Source: Rhynchospora pubera (taxonomy: Eukaryota; Streptophyta; Magnoliopsida; Poales; Cyperaceae). Taken from it: DNA of 64,000 bases. The position numbers and the translations under genes were made by a program. The DNA is taken from the NCBI GenBank assembly GCA_028095005.1, contig CM051459.1, forward strand, positions 2,347,190 through 2,411,189, in the 5' to 3' direction. The notes below the pieces were generated by a model. The model made no database searches. It was not told the DNA's origin and worked only from the letters and a program-made list of their open reading frames with translations. Positions 11,698 to 23,878 of this stretch are shown one piece after another; position 1 is the stretch's first letter, and each line of letters starts with the position of its first letter.

Positions 11698-11865
11698 GGG
11701 GCCGTTTGGATCCCCATGGGATTTTGGGAAATTTCATCTTCCTACCATAAATTTATTATAAACAATCCAAACTCTTCACAAAATTACACACTTCCCAATA
11801 AATTTATTCCTAGGAATTGCAACTTTCCCAAATTCCCCAACTTCCTAAGCGATCCAAACGGCCCC
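11698..11865. mobile_element. GTTTGGAT-family MITE (GGGGCCGTTTGG ends)
   Basis: The ends GGGGCCGTTTGGATC are mirrored exactly at the right end (GATCCAAACGGCCCC). The 168-base element is flanked by ATA on both sides. The core contains ATAAATTTATTATAAACAAT and ACACTTCCCAATAAATTTAT. It is nearly identical in plan and length to the copy at 21110-21277. The reading frame crossing it is not a gene. Confidence 0.85.
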
Positions 11866-11868
11866 ATA

Positions 11869-13765
11869 GCTAGGTCATGACAATCTGTTTTTACGAGAGC
11901 ATGATCAGCAAAAAAGTTAATTTCCCCTTAACGATCATCTGAAAAAAAAAAATTAAGCCTTGACTACAAAACTAAATAACCGAGTATATATATGTTATAC
12001 ACCTAAGGCGACCTAGATCTTGACTCTTCAGTGGTCCATAACCGAAATTGAAATATTCCATTACAGTAGTTTAAGTATTAGAGAATATATACTCTTTAGT
12101 TGACTTAATAGTATTAAACACCATATTTCTTTAGAGGGCGATACCAATCAACCAATTTCTCTCCGCATGTTTCAACATTAATTTGCATTCACTCGACAAT
12201 AACTACAATTGATTGTACATTAATTTGTAACATTTATTAGAATTAATTCTTAACGACTGATAAACACTTACAACTCCTCCATCATTTTGACAACCTAATT
12301 AATTTACATAGTTTTTCCAAACCCTAAGAACTAACTCCAAAAAGTCGTAACCTTTTTTTTTCCACCTCATACCTGTGTGGTCTCCACATTTAAAATAAGA
12401 GCAAACCTGTACGTTTGCTTTTTCAATTTATCCGCAACTGGATGCATGTCAATTATATGTAAATAATGTTATAATGTTATTTGTACGCCTGATGTAATTA
12501 TGGTGTCAGACTCCTCTCAGAAAATATATAGTAACGTACTCCAATATTTGTTTTGTCTGCATATAATCCACCTTTAATAGGAGCATATGAGCGGGCAGTA
12601 AAATAAGAGCAAACCTGTACACTTCAGACGAGGTAGCGTACATATATACAAACTCACCCAGGGCAACATATATGTTTATGCCATGTGTGGTATTTCACAG
12701 ATAACATGATAAATTATACATTGTTACATTTGCTGCAGAAGACCATATATAATATATGAAATCTAATTAAAAGAAAGAGTAATTATTTTTACCTAAAATT
12801 ATTGTTTGCGTGGCTCACCAATGTATTAATTGTTGTGTCGGAGCACAATTATGATCACGAGCCACAATTTTACTTGATGAATGATGATCATAATATTTTA
12901 TGGAAATTTGTTTATGCCTGGGGCCACTAAAAATTTTACCTATTTAATTCACAAATAGAGGCGGAAGACATCCTAAACCTAGATTAACTTCCAAGTTCAG
13001 AAGATGTACCTTGAAAACCGTACGTTTTTCGTTTGAAAACTTCATAACATGCCTTTAGCGCATTAAAAAAAGTAAACAATGAAAATGAAATGAAGAGGCT
13101 GCGAGGAAAACACGGTTTCCAATGCCTTGCTGAAGAGAACCAATCAGATTTCACAGAAGTCAGTGCTCTCTCTCTCTCTCTTCACTCTCTGAAAATGCAC
13201 CATGTGTCAAACGCGCGTGCGGTCCAGCCCTCAAAAGTTCAAAAAACGAAAACGATTAATGATTCGTGAACCCATCATTTGTCCCGCAATTTGTTATATA
13301 AAATAATGGCTCAAATGTTTTGAGGGGTATAACAAAAAGAAAAGAGTTATGTTATTCTTTCTGACATTATGTTTTCTTATGGAGTTGAAATGAATAAAAT
13401 TCAAACTTTTTTTCAATCTCAAAATTGTATTATTTCCTCAATTGAAATCAAATATTTAGATATTTTGAAAATATTTACTGTGTTTCTTGTGAGTGCCACA
13501 TTCAAAAGATGAATTGAGATTTAGGCTTCCAATTGTAATGCTAGGCTATACTAGAGTTTGATGATAAATGTATTTGAATAGTGATGAGATATTCAGTATT
13601 ATGTAACAACACATGTTTATGTGTTGATAAAACGGTGATCAACGATTATGTGACTAAAAATAGAAAATTTAATTTAATCGATGATGAAACAGGACATTTT
13701 AAAAGCTTATTATTGAGTTAAATAAATTTACAAACCAACAGACTCATGAATTTGTGCACATCTAA
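11869..13765. other. Intergenic, no gene recognised
   Basis: A long AT-rich stretch with a short CT microsatellite near 13169-13180. No coding sequence, RNA gene or element boundary could be supported. Confidence 0.4.
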
Positions 13766-13907
13766 GGGGCCGTTTGGATCGCTTAGGAATTTGGGAAATT
13801 TCCAATTCCTGAGCATAAATTTATTGGGGAAATGTGTAACTTAGTGAAGAGTTTGGATTGTTTATAATAAATTTATGCTTAGGAATAGAAAATTCCCCAA
13901 ATTCCCA
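13766..13907. mobile_element. GTTTGGAT-family MITE, right end lost
   Basis: The left end GGGGCCGTTTGGATCGC follows TAA. The core (TTGTTTATAATAAATTTATG) is intact. The right side runs into AAATTCCCAG but lacks the final GATCCAAACGGCCCC. Confidence 0.65.
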
Positions 13908-14091
13908 GTTAGTCAAAAAAATTAAGTTTATTATTTTTAATATTTCTTATTTCTCTCATGCTAACTCTTGTACTTTTCAGATAGGCTCATTATTTGATTT
14001 TTGCGAAGGACTTGTCACATTAATTGAACTTTGTCTCAGTATAATGTCTCAGCATATTTTGCTAAAATCCTAAGAGGAAATTGATCCATAA

Positions 14092-14413
14092 AGCTCTGTT
14101 TGGATGGATAGAAATAAGGAATTATTTGAGAGTAAATAGCTATTCTCGATTAAGGCACAATTCAAACAGTTTAGATTAAGGATTTACTCCGGTTCGGAGA
14201 CGAATTAACTAATCTGACAAAAAGTTAGAATAAGAGAGTGAGATTAAAAATTAAAAAGGGGAAAAAGATATAGCTCATTATTTATTCCTTGCATCATCCA
14301 AACAAAAAAGTTTTAATCTAAGATTAAGCTTATTCTTAAAAGTTTACAATTAAGAATTTTAATCTTGAATAACTAATTCTATTTTTAATCTCATATGATC
14401 TAAATAGAGCCTT
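14092..14413. mobile_element. MITE-like element, GCTCTGTTTGGATGG ends (diverged)
   Basis: The left end GCTCTGTTTGGATGGAT and right end ATGATCTAAATAGAGCC are imperfect inverted repeats. Interior TTATTCCTTG/AAGGAATTA motifs occur in both orientations. No target duplication was found. Confidence 0.45.
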
Positions 14414-14549
14414 ATGAATAGTGAGAAAGAAAAAATTGAGGCACAAATTGGAGCTTCCAATGAAGCACAGGAATATAAAAAAAAAAATCAATTCATAGAT
14501 TTGATGCTGCTCTGTTTTTTATCATCAATGGAATAGCATCTCTCTAACA

Positions 14550-14895
14550 CTCTGATCGGAAAGAAAACAAATGGGAGAAGAAATGATTCGAATAGAGTAG
14601 AAAGGAGGAGAAAGTATTTCTCAAATCCAGTTTGCTGATCGGAAACTAGTGTGAAGAGGGGATTGGAGTTGAGCGGAGAAGCAATCAACTCTCTCCGTCA
14701 CTCGATCGGACGACGCAGCGTCAAATCCCATCAAATTTCTTCCTTTTGGGGAGAATTTGAAAATAGGATTTCAGCTTTAAATTTTCCGATCAAATCCGAT
14801 TCCTTTCCGCACCATACCTTCTTCCGATTAGAGAATTGTACGGAAATAGGAATTCTAATTCCAATTCTCGTTGAAAATTTTGGTTCCGATCAGAG
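14550..14895. mobile_element. Possible MITE bounded by CTCTGATCGGAA
   Basis: A perfect 12-base inverted repeat, CTCTGATCGGAA, lies at 14550-14561 and 14884-14895. An extra direct copy of CTGATCGGAA is at 14635-14644. The interior has Purine/pyrimidine-rich arms. No target duplication was seen. Confidence 0.35.
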
Positions 14896-14899
14896 CCTA

Positions 14900-15700
14900 A
14901 TTAATGTCTTTTTTTTAGAAAAATTGAGTGCCCGTATGCACTCTCTAGTTAATGCGAATTCGAACATCCTTATATAGCTTATAAAATTATTTTAAAACAT
15001 ACAAATTGCTAGCGCTTTCTCCCATTGACCACAATACATAAGGCAAATAGGCAATAAGCAATTAACACGTACGTCCATTAGCTAGTATTGACTCCTACAT
15101 GGAATCGGTCTATAAATACTACTTTAATGTATCTTAAAGAAATGTATGTTCGCTAATACAAAAGATTTTTTAGCTGGCCTATGACATGTAATGATGAGCT
15201 TGATCTACCTATTAACTTAGCCTCTGTTAAATGCTTTTCATTAATGGCCTCAAGAAGCGGGAACTAGTGGTAGGAGCACCATGTTCAAGAGTGTGACAAG
15301 AGAACCAATGAAAATGATCTACATTTAATTTCAATTTTTAAGGCATTTTTAAAGGTGCTGCGCCTTGTTTAAACAGCTTCCTCCTTTCTAAATTACATTG
15401 ATTAGGAATAAACAAAAAAAAAAACTTGGTTCCCTACACAGTACTTTCTGGAAGACTACAAACTTTTGCAGAAATATTAGTGCCCCTCCATTTATTGACC
15501 ACAACTCCATTAAATCAAGTAATGGAACACAACTCCATTAAATTATGTTGTTAATCACCTTCCACCAAACTGTCTTAAGGAGTTAAGGTTAATTTGTTTT
15601 ATATTATCAGTCCTTTTTTTCAATGTAAAAAAACGAAGTTAAAGTTTTCACTTTAAAAAACTATGATGAATTCTTGAGCGTAGTAGAGTAGGGGGAAAAT
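14900..15700. other. Intergenic, no gene recognised
   Basis: AT-rich sequence without supported genes or element ends. Confidence 0.4.
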
Positions 15701-15705
15701 ATCGT

Positions 15706-15831
15706 TTTTTTTTTTGAAATAAGGCCATTTATTTATAGATGCATAGCCCCCTCTGAAATTAGAATTTATCCTTCTTCCACGTCCAGCGAAAATTGAATCT
15801 GTTACCTCTAGGATAACGACGGAGCCACTGA
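15706..15831 (-). mobile_element. tRNA-derived SINE remnant (minus strand)
   Basis: Read on the minus strand, TGGTCAGTGGC resembles a pol III A box. A B-box-like AGATTCAATTTTC lies downstream, and the insert ends in poly(A), seen as a T run at about 15706 on the plus strand. AAAATATCG before and AAAAATCG after may be a decayed target duplication. Confidence 0.4.
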
Positions 15832-16021
15832 CCATAAAAATCGTTTTAATTTTTTTTTCTTTTGGATGTTGATCAAGAAATATGAAAAAGAAAATGATAA
15901 TTTATTTACAAATTTACTGCAATCTAACTTCTAAACGTAAAGTTTTCACATGCTATTTGGTGTTAAACACCTTGAGGGGCAAAATAAACCGTGCACTTTG
16001 AAGAAAGTATCATTTGGTAGT

Positions 16022-16246
16022 TGTAGAAGACAATTCAAACAGAATAATGGATACCTCTATAGTGAAGAAGGAAACGCGGAAGAGAATAAGAAGAAATAAA
16101 ATTAGTTAGATCTGTTAGTTAACTTTATTACTCTCTGGATCCCACTTGTAAGTGTCTATAAATTAGTCTTATAAATATTAGGGGTCCAATTAGACTAATT
16201 AAGAGATTAATACAAACAAGATTTCTTTTAAATCCAAACTCTTACA
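16022..16246 (+). repeat. 5' LTR of copia element
   Basis: It starts TGTAGAAGACAATTCAAAC and ends in ACTCTTACA. It aligns along its length with 20130-20360, with scattered substitutions and small gaps. Confidence 0.8.
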
Positions 16247-16258
16247 TAGTATCAGAAG
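16247..16258 (+). other. Primer binding site, tRNA-iMet type (decayed)
   Basis: TAGTATCAGAAG directly follows the 5' LTR and matches 9 of 12 bases of the usual plant copia site TGGTATCAGAGC, complementary to initiator tRNA-Met. Confidence 0.65.
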
Positions 16259-18682
16259 AGACAAAATAAGCTTGTGCTTAGATATGGCAGAGATCAATAC
16301 AACCTCTAGCCAAATCTGATCATTTTCTCCGATTCAAGTACTGATACATCAAATCTGCACCATGCTTGATCAAGAAAACTTCCTTGTATGGAAGTTTCAG
16401 ATCTTACCAATAATCACAGGACATGGCCTTGAGGGTTTCATTGATGGATCAAAGCAAGCTCCATATCGCACATTATAAGTGGTTCAAATGGCATTTGTCC
16501 ATGCACTATGATCATAAATCGTGAAGGGTATTTCAAATAGCATTTCAAAATGGAAATCAATGAATTCTCTTATCGTGTTTTTCTAAGTAAAAATTACTCA
16601 CCAGTCCAATTTACATGATAAATCGTGAAGGGTATTACAAAAACAAATATGATCGCCTAGTCACCATACTGCAACTTCTCATGTGGCCTGAAATCATAAC
16701 TTTCGCACTTAATAGGGAGGAAATAGCAGCAAGAAAGGTGAAGATGGTGAGAGTGCTCCACAAAAGAGAAGGAATAATCAACAAGCAAGCATCATAAAAG
16801 GGAGACAAATCCAACGCCAAGGAGGGTACTCATGTCAATCAGCACTTTCGTGATTTTCTTTCCCTCCGTTTTCCTCCAATTTGGAGGAGAATATTTGTGT
16901 GTGTGTGGAAAATTTCAGAAGGAAAATTTTGTCCCTTCGCTAAAATTTTTCCCTCCAAATTATCTTCCATCCAAACAATAAAAAAATTAGAAATTTCATC
17001 TCCATTCTCTTCCCTTCTCATCAGATACCCTGAACCAAACACATTGTTTCTCTCTCCCCTACACTGGCCTAGATGCAGTGCATATAGGGAATGAAATATG
17101 TTTGTAAATTTCTCATAAAGATACTTCAATTTTATCAACTGGCACCACTAATCTTAGGCTAAACAATTTGTTGTGTGTGTCATCCATAACAAAGAACTTG
17201 CTGAGTGTTTCTCAATTGATAGCTGATAATAATGTAGTAATTGAATTCTCATCCACTTCTTGTTTTAGTAAGAATTGCACAACCAACAAATTCTTACTGC
17301 ATGAAAAATTGAGTAATGGTCTCTATAAACTGGTTCAACCTTCTTATCATCAAGCCCTTCCTGTTTCTTAGCTGACAGTTAACATTTGGAATTCTAAACT
17401 TGCCTATTGTTCTTTGTCTGTAATAGATAAATTTAGGAAGACAAAACTTATTCAAATAAAGCCTTCAAATTCTACTTTCAACTTATATGGGATGTAATAA
17501 GGTACGTAAAGGCACACAAATTGTCATTCTTGTCATCTATTTGTACCACTACTCACCTGTTCAAATTGTGCATTCTGACTTGTGGGGCCAGCCCTGGTGC
17601 TTTCTCAGAAAGTGCATACATACTATGTACATTTTATAGATGATTACACTAAATTCAGTTAGTTCTATTCTTGTGCTTATAAATCAAATATGCTAATATT
17701 GTTTGCACTTTTAAAATCCAAAGTAGAGAACTTGCTTTCTACCAAAATCAAGGTGTTTCAGTGTGATAGAGGCACGAAATTCAAATCCTTACGAAGTAAT
17801 ATCCAAAAATTATTTTTCAAGTGTCATGTCCTTACACCCTTGAGCAAAATAGGGTAGTTGAATGCAAAGTTGCAAACACAAACATATAGTTGAATTCGGC
17901 TTGGTAAACATATTTTAAGCAATTATTCCTTTAAAATACCAAGATGTAATATTTGAAAGTGTTTCTTATGTGATAAATAGATTGCCTACAACCTCTCAAT
18001 ACACTATCAGTCTCCAAATGAGCAATTGTTCAAGCAACCTCCAGATTATGATTTCTTTCATGTGTTGGGGTGCACAAGTTATCCTTTGCTCAGACCATAT
18101 GTAAACCACAAACTTGATGTCAGGTCTGAAGAGTGTCTTATTAGACTACTCCTCTCTACACAAGGGGTATTATTGTCTTCACATACCCTCTATTAGACTA
18201 TATGACTCAAGACATGTAAAATTTGATGAGCAATCTTTTCCATTCAAATGTGTACCAGAGAAAAGCAATGATTTAGGTACCACTACTAGGTTCAATACTA
18301 CTCTAACCATACTACCTCAAACTTTTATCAGCCATCCATCACCTCCTCCAGTACAGTCAACAGTCACACATGTACCTTTACAACCAGCAATTATAGTTGT
18401 ACCTTCATAATTAGAAATCACAACTAATAATTATCAACCTCTAGTTCCCTCCACACCTTCTCTTTCCACTTCACATACTACCCTAACCCTAACTCATCCA
18501 ATGGTCACAAGATCCAAACCTAAAACTCTAAAACTAAAAAAATTTTCAAAGCATCAGTCTCATACAACCAATCTTGAGACATCCTCTTCAGTTGAGTCAA
18601 CCTACTAAACACATGCTATCAAGAGTCATGCTTGGCGCTCAATTATAGCTACTAAATTGTCAGCATTGGCAATTAATCTAAC

Positions 18683-19185
18683 ATGAGAGTTTGTGCCAAC
18701 CCACTAGATGCTGAAATCTTTAGCGCCAAGTGGATTTTCAAACTGAAGTACAAGTTTGATGGATCAATAGAGATACATAAAGCTAGACTAATTGTAAAAG
18801 TCTACAATCAACAAGAGGGCATAGATTATGAAGAGACATTCAGCCTTGTTGTTAAACCAACTACTATAAGAACAATGCTCGCAATTACTCTTTCTCAGAA
18901 TTGGTCATGTCTCCAACTAGATGTCAACAATGCATTCTTGCATGGTGACCTTGAAAAGATAATTTATATGGCTCAACCTCCAAGGTTTACAGATTTAGCT
19001 TATCTACACCATGTTTGTAAACTCAAAAAGGCAATCTATGGACTCAAGCAAGCACCAAGAGCATGGTTTTCGAAATTGAAATCATTTCTTCTGTCTCACC
19101 AGTTTGTCTCAAGCTGACAATTCTCTTTTCATTATGCACTTGGCCAAACCATTATCTATCTTCTTATGTATGTGGATGATATTGT
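18683..19185 (+). pseudogene. Copia reverse transcriptase remnant
   Basis: The frame at 18683-19117 gives 144 residues including AKWIFKLKYKFDGS, LDVNNAFLHGDL and AIYGLKQAPRAW, all classic copia reverse transcriptase motifs. The frame then breaks. The catalytic YVDD box appears in another frame at 19169-19180. Integrase and C-terminal fragments (HKGYYCLHI, SRHVKFDEQSFPF) precede it at 18114-18250. The frame break and stops mark it as a pseudogene. Confidence 0.88.
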
Positions 19186-20129
19186 CACTGCAAGCAATAA
19201 TTGTCAGACAATTCAGACAGTGATGAACACATTGGATAATCAATTCTCTATCAAAAATCTTGTTCCAACTCAATTACTTCTTAGGGTTAGAGGTCAAACA
19301 TTAACAGTAAGAAGTGCATCTCACTCAAACAAGGTACTTGACTAACTTGCTATATAGAGTCTTCATGCAAAATGCAAAGCCTTGCACCATACCAATACAA
19401 GCTGGTAAACAACTGTCAAAGTTCTCTGGCCAAAAACTGTTAGACCCTCACTTGTACAGATCAATTAAAGGAGCATTACAATATGCTATTATAACCAAGC
19501 CAAATTTGACTTTTGCAGTAAATAAATCTTTCCAATTTATGGCTGAACCAACAGAAGATCATTGGCAGTTGGTAAAAAAATTCTAAGGTATGTGCAGGGA
19601 ATAATCAATCAAGGCCTCACATTGAAATCTGACCACAATCTCTCTCTCCGTGGATATTGTGATGCTGATTTACTTCTGTGCCCAGATGATTAGAGGTCAA
19701 CAATTGTTTTTGTAATATATACATGTCCCAATTTAATTAATCTCTTGATCCTAAAAAAGTAATCCACTTGTCAAGATTATCAACTGAAGCAGAATATAGA
19801 AATTTAGTTGTCACAAGTTCTGAGCATCTGTGGTTGACATATCTTCTATCTGAACTCAACTTAGCACACACCAAAGACCAACATTACGGTGTGGTAACCT
19901 TGGAGCAACCTTCCTTGTATCAAATCTAGTGTTTCATGCACACACAATCACATATAGTTGGACTTCCACTTTATCAGAGGGAAGATTCATAATAAACAGT
20001 TGGCAATAAAATTCATATGCTCAGCAGATTAAATTAGAAACATATTCACCAGGAGCCTTGCCAAGGCATATTTTCATCAATTGTGAGACAAGTTCACGTT
20101 ACCAAAGGCATGCTCAACTTGAAAGTGGC

Positions 20130-20360
20130 TATAGAAGACGATTCAGACAGAATACTGGATACTTCCAGTGAAGAAGGAAATGTAGAAGAGAATGAGAAAA
20201 AACAAAATTAGTTAATCTGTTAGTCATCTTTATTGTCTAATTCTCTAGATCACACTTGTATGTGTCTGTATATTTGTCTTACAAAGGGTACACTCTGTAA
20301 TTAGACTAATTAAGAGATTAATTAAAATAAAATTATGATTAAATCCAAAAATTTTTATGG
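20130..20360 (+). repeat. 3' LTR of copia element
   Basis: It starts TATAGAAGACGATTCAGAC (the first G of the LTR is mutated) and matches the 5' LTR through TTAGACTAATTAAGAGATTA. The right limit is uncertain by about 10 bases. Confidence 0.75.
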
Positions 20361-20394
20361 CATTTATTATTTTTTTTTGAATTCACCAAAGGGT

Positions 20395-20645
20395 GCAACC
20401 AAATGGATGCCTCTTCCACCAAAGGTTGCAAACATTCTATCTATAAATAGCGCTTCATATTTCTAATTTCATCAAACATTTCTCATATCCAAAGAATGAC
20501 AAACGTAATAGATATCACATTACTCTCAAATAGAAATTTAGGCGTCATAAAAGCACGTGTCAAAAAATTTGACCTGCAATGGATTTGAAGGCGAAAAATA
20601 TATGGGACACGCATTTCATTCTACTATATAATAAGGTAATATTAT
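20395..20645 (+). repeat. Dispersed repeat with TATAAATAG, copy 1
   Basis: It matches 23850-24085 in the same orientation. Shared landmarks in order are CTATAAATAG, GAATGACAAACGTAATAGAT and TTCTACTATATAATAAG. The TATAAATAG motif gives it the look of an LTR or Helitron promoter segment. Confidence 0.6.
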
Positions 20646-20950
20646 ATATAAATTTCATGTTATTCTTCTATTTTTCTATTTCAATAAATACGCAAAAATT
20701 TGTCGCCACTACATTCTTTATCTAGAAAAAATTGTTGAAAATTTATCGTCATTGTACTTTTTTTTGTTTGCAACAAAAAATTATATTATGGGAATTTTTT
20801 TTTGTACCCCTCAGAATTGAGAAAATACAAGATTTGCCTCCTAAAAGTCAAAAACTTTTTATTTTCCCCCCAAAAATTCGAACCCCTCCTCTATTTATCC
20901 TGACATATTTTATGTCATAAATAATTGATAAATAATAATTTTAAAAGAAA

Positions 20951-21500
20951 TTGACAATTATACCCTTGTTAGAACCCATCTCTTTCTCTTCAATCTTTCT
21001 TTTCTCGCACAAAATCAGAACGAACCTAGATCGAAGAGTATCACCGAACCAGCCTTTCTCTACCATCTCCCCGTCCACCTCCTCTACCGAAATCCTAGAT
21101 CGAATCGAAGGGGCTGTTTGGATTGGAGAAGGAATTTGGGGAATTTCATCTTCCTACCATAAATTTATTATAAACAATCCAAACTCTTCACAAAATTACA
21201 CACTTCCCAATAAATTTATTCCTAGGAATTGCAACTTCCCTAAATTCCCCAAATTCCTAAGCGATCCAAACAGCCCCGAAGGATTTTTCCTCCCCCCACA
21301 CGATCTTCACCTACCCCACCACACGCGAGCGACCCTCTCTAAAACCCTAGAGGATACATCGGCGATCCAGCAGATCAGAATCCGTCTCGCAATCACCGTC
21401 GTCGAGCGTCGCCCCCCAAGCAACACCGTCATCGAGCGTCGTGCTAGATATGTATTTGGTGTAGCTGCTTTTGATGTACTAGATATGTATTTGGGTTAAC
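20951..21500 (+). other. Exon-like host gene fragment with MITE inserted
   Basis: A CT-rich, leader-like sequence holds an open frame of 182 residues, but its middle (21110-21277) is a MITE. The rest is Ser/Pro- and Arg-rich with no domain. It may be a captured first exon carried by a transposon. A working gene is unlikely. Confidence 0.3.
21110..21277. mobile_element. GTTTGGAT-family MITE (GGGGCTGTTTGG ends)
   Basis: The ends GGGGCTGTTTGGAT and ATCCAAACAGCCCC are perfect inverted repeats around 168 bases. GAA flanks both sides (21107-21109 and 21278-21280) as a 3-bp target duplication. The core is almost identical to the copy at 11698-11865. Confidence 0.88.
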
Positions 21501-21719
21501 TATTAGATTACTGATTTTCAATCTATACATTTGTATTTTGTATATAATGTTGTGACATTTGTACTAGCTATGAATTACATTAGTGCTTTTTTCGATCTAT
21601 GCATTGGTACACTGGTACAGAGTTTTATAATGTTGTGGCTTGCTATATCTTCTTTGTAATGTTTGCTTTTTCCTTCCCATTGCTTTTGCTTTTTGGTATA
21701 TGACCAACGCACAGCTCAA

Positions 21720-22121
21720 TAGAAGCATAGAATAGAAGTATTGAATAAAAGCACTGGTACGACTTGGGTTGGAGGGAGAAGTTCTTTGGAGATCTCAGAC
21801 GGGTTGGGAATTCAATTGGATCTAGATGAGAGGTTTTTTGATGTTCATGTAAGTTTAGTGGGCAAATAAGGTTGATGGCTCTTTTCTGGTTTTTTTTTAT
21901 TTTCTAAATCTTTTGTAGTTTTCTAGTTGGTTTAGAGTTTATTTGTTTAGCTTTTGCAGTTTTTAGGTTATTTTTATCTTTTTAGATGTGATGATGGTAC
22001 ATTGGTACGTGTTACTGGTACCGTAACTAGAGTAGTTGGGTTGGTGCCATCGGAAGAAATTTGTAGTTGTACTGTAACTTTTTTTATTTTAATAAAAGTG
22101 CCTAAGGGTTAAAAAAAAAAA
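21720..22121 (+). mobile_element. LINE-like 3' tail with poly(A)
   Basis: A GT-rich non-coding stretch ends with an AATAAAAGTGCC signal and 12 A (22110-22121). Its style, with GGTACC-type motifs, resembles the LINE tail at 48060-48396. GCTTGCTATA occurs at 21638 and again at 22128. Five bases separate the second copy from the poly(A), so it is a doubtful target duplication. Confidence 0.4.
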
Positions 22122-22124
22122 ACA

Positions 22125-22880
22125 CTAGCTTGCTATAAGAGCCAAATGTAGTATTGTACATCTTTGTTCACTGTATCTTTGCATTTCATTGTGTATTGTT
22201 GTACATTTTATTATATCTTTGCATTTAACTATATAGAAGCACTGGCTTGTTACTTGACTTCCAGCGCCTATAAAATTCTGTACAACTTTGCATTTCACTT
22301 TATCTTTTTCCAAGCAACAGAAATAGGCATATATTGAAAATTACTTAACTAAAAAAATAACCAACAACAACACTAATAGTTCTAATAATTGTTACTTAAT
22401 CCCCAAGGGAAAAATCCAAACCAAAATAACAACAACACTAAAATTGTTCCCAAAAAAAAATACAACAACGCAGCAGGTCAATTGTTTTACAAAATAGCAG
22501 CAACACTAAAAGTGTTCTTCATCCTAAATTGCTTTTTGTCTTCCTCTTCCCACAAAACAAAATTTAAAAAAATTACATCATTTGCTTACATCTGAAAATG
22601 CAGCATGTCAATTAAATGTTGTACATGAAAGAAAATTAAAGAACATTTTAGTTTCCAAAATCTGTACATGAAAGACAATATACCTCATAATATATTGTCA
22701 GATGAAAATTTTAGATCCAAGGTGTAATTTTAAAGTTGGGAAATTTGATATTCATCTGCCCTAAATTCTTCAATAAGAATTTACAAATGATAATTTCGTG
22801 ATTTTGTATTTTCAAAGATAAAAGTTATTCAAAAATACATAAGTCAAACACGATTTTGGATTTTCAAATACAAAAGTTGT
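22125..22880. other. Intergenic, short internal repeat
   Basis: At 22150-22240 two diverged copies of a roughly 45-base unit contain TATCTTTGCATTT. The rest shows no gene. Confidence 0.4.
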
Positions 22881-22882
22881 TC

Positions 22883-23016
22883 GCATGTGGCCTAGTAGCT
22901 CAGTGGTAAGAGCACTAGGCTGGCTTCCATGAGGTCAAGGGTTCAAGCCCTACATGCATCATTAATTTTTTAAAAAAAAAGTTGGATGGCAAAGACCTCC
23001 CTCTTTCTTCAAAAAA
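22883..23016 (+). mobile_element. tRNA-derived SINE with long exact TSD
   Basis: The head contains the pol III A box TAGCTCAGTGG and B box GGGTTCAAGCCC, followed by a short unrelated body and a poly(A) tail. AATACAAAAGTTGTTC occurs on both sides (22867-22882 and 23017-23032) as an exact 16-base target duplication, as expected for LINE-machinery insertion. The tRNA fold is imperfect in the anticodon arm, so this is a SINE and not a tRNA gene. Confidence 0.88.
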
Positions 23017-23682
23017 AATACAAAAGTTGTTCAAATATACAGAAGTCTAAAATCATATATTCAGAAAATTAAACGTGTGATGAAAACTCCAAGAGAAATT
23101 AGCATAACTTGGGCGGATTGAAAACTCAAAAAGAGAAGCGGATTGAAAGAAAAAAAGACGAACCTGGGCGGATGCTGTGCGATGGGGGACGACGGACAGT
23201 GGGAGAGCCAAGATGACGCACGCAGAGACTCATTAATAAAATAACATATATATTTTATCTCGAAGATTGCTATATGTTTAGTAGAATTGTTGGGATTAGA
23301 GTAAAAAAAATATTGTCAATGATATAAATTTTTTTATTTTTCTGATCAAGATTTTATATGTTTAGAAAATGAACAATTAAGATTTAGGATATCTTTAGAC
23401 TAAAATAATTGAAAGAAAATGCTATGAATTAATAATTATCCAAATTTTCACGCTTCATTATTTTGGTGCCTAAATCGTAGGCCTCAAGAGAGTCAATTAT
23501 ATATTCATATCATTTAATTGTTGGAATAACTTAATTATTTAAAATATTCAGTATTCAATTTATTTAATGAAAGACTAATTATTTTGTTATATAGGGAAAT
23601 TTATCTATATAACATACCGATAAATTTTTTATATTGTTTTCAAAAGATGTCATCAAGCAGTTGTTTTAATGAGTGTGATCAG

Positions 23683-23878
23683 AAAGGTGGATATCTTAGC
23701 ATAGAAATCATATTGTATCATTTAAGAAATATCTTGCCAAAGGATGCAATCTAATGGATTCTTTAATTGGTTGGATTGAAAAGGTGCATATCTTGACAAA
23801 GCGACGAAAGGATGTCATTTAAGGAATGTCTTGCTAAAAGATGCAATCGAAAAGATGACTCATCCATCAAAAGGTGCT
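23683..23878 (+). repeat. Two-copy tandem repeat, 98-bp unit
   Basis: AAAGGTGGATATCTTAGCA at 23683 recurs as AAAGGTGCATATCTTGACA at 23781. CATTTAAGAAATATCTTGCC recurs as CATTTAAGGAATGTCTTGCT at the same spacing of 98 bases. Confidence 0.7.

Larger units (their letters stand above)
16022..20360 (+). mobile_element. Ty1-copia LTR retrotransposon, degenerate
   Basis: Two diverged LTRs (16022-16246 and about 20130-20360) flank coding remnants in the copia order. A gag N-terminal fragment is at 16362-16476 (NFLVWKFQILPI). Protease/pre-integrase sequence follows at 17160-17371 (ITKNLLSVSQL). Integrase is at about 17571 onward (HSDLWGP), reverse transcriptase at about 18690-19185 and RNase H at about 19650-19860 (STEAEYR). 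Integrase before reverse transcriptase identifies Ty1-copia. Many stops and frameshifts break every part, so it cannot be autonomous. A MITE-like stretch near 16850-17060 seems to interrupt it. No convincing 5-bp target duplication was found. Confidence 0.9.

Noticed and set aside
22883..22958. Functional tRNA gene
   Set aside because: A and B boxes are present, but the anticodon and acceptor arms do not pair well, and a poly(A) tail and target duplication show a SINE.
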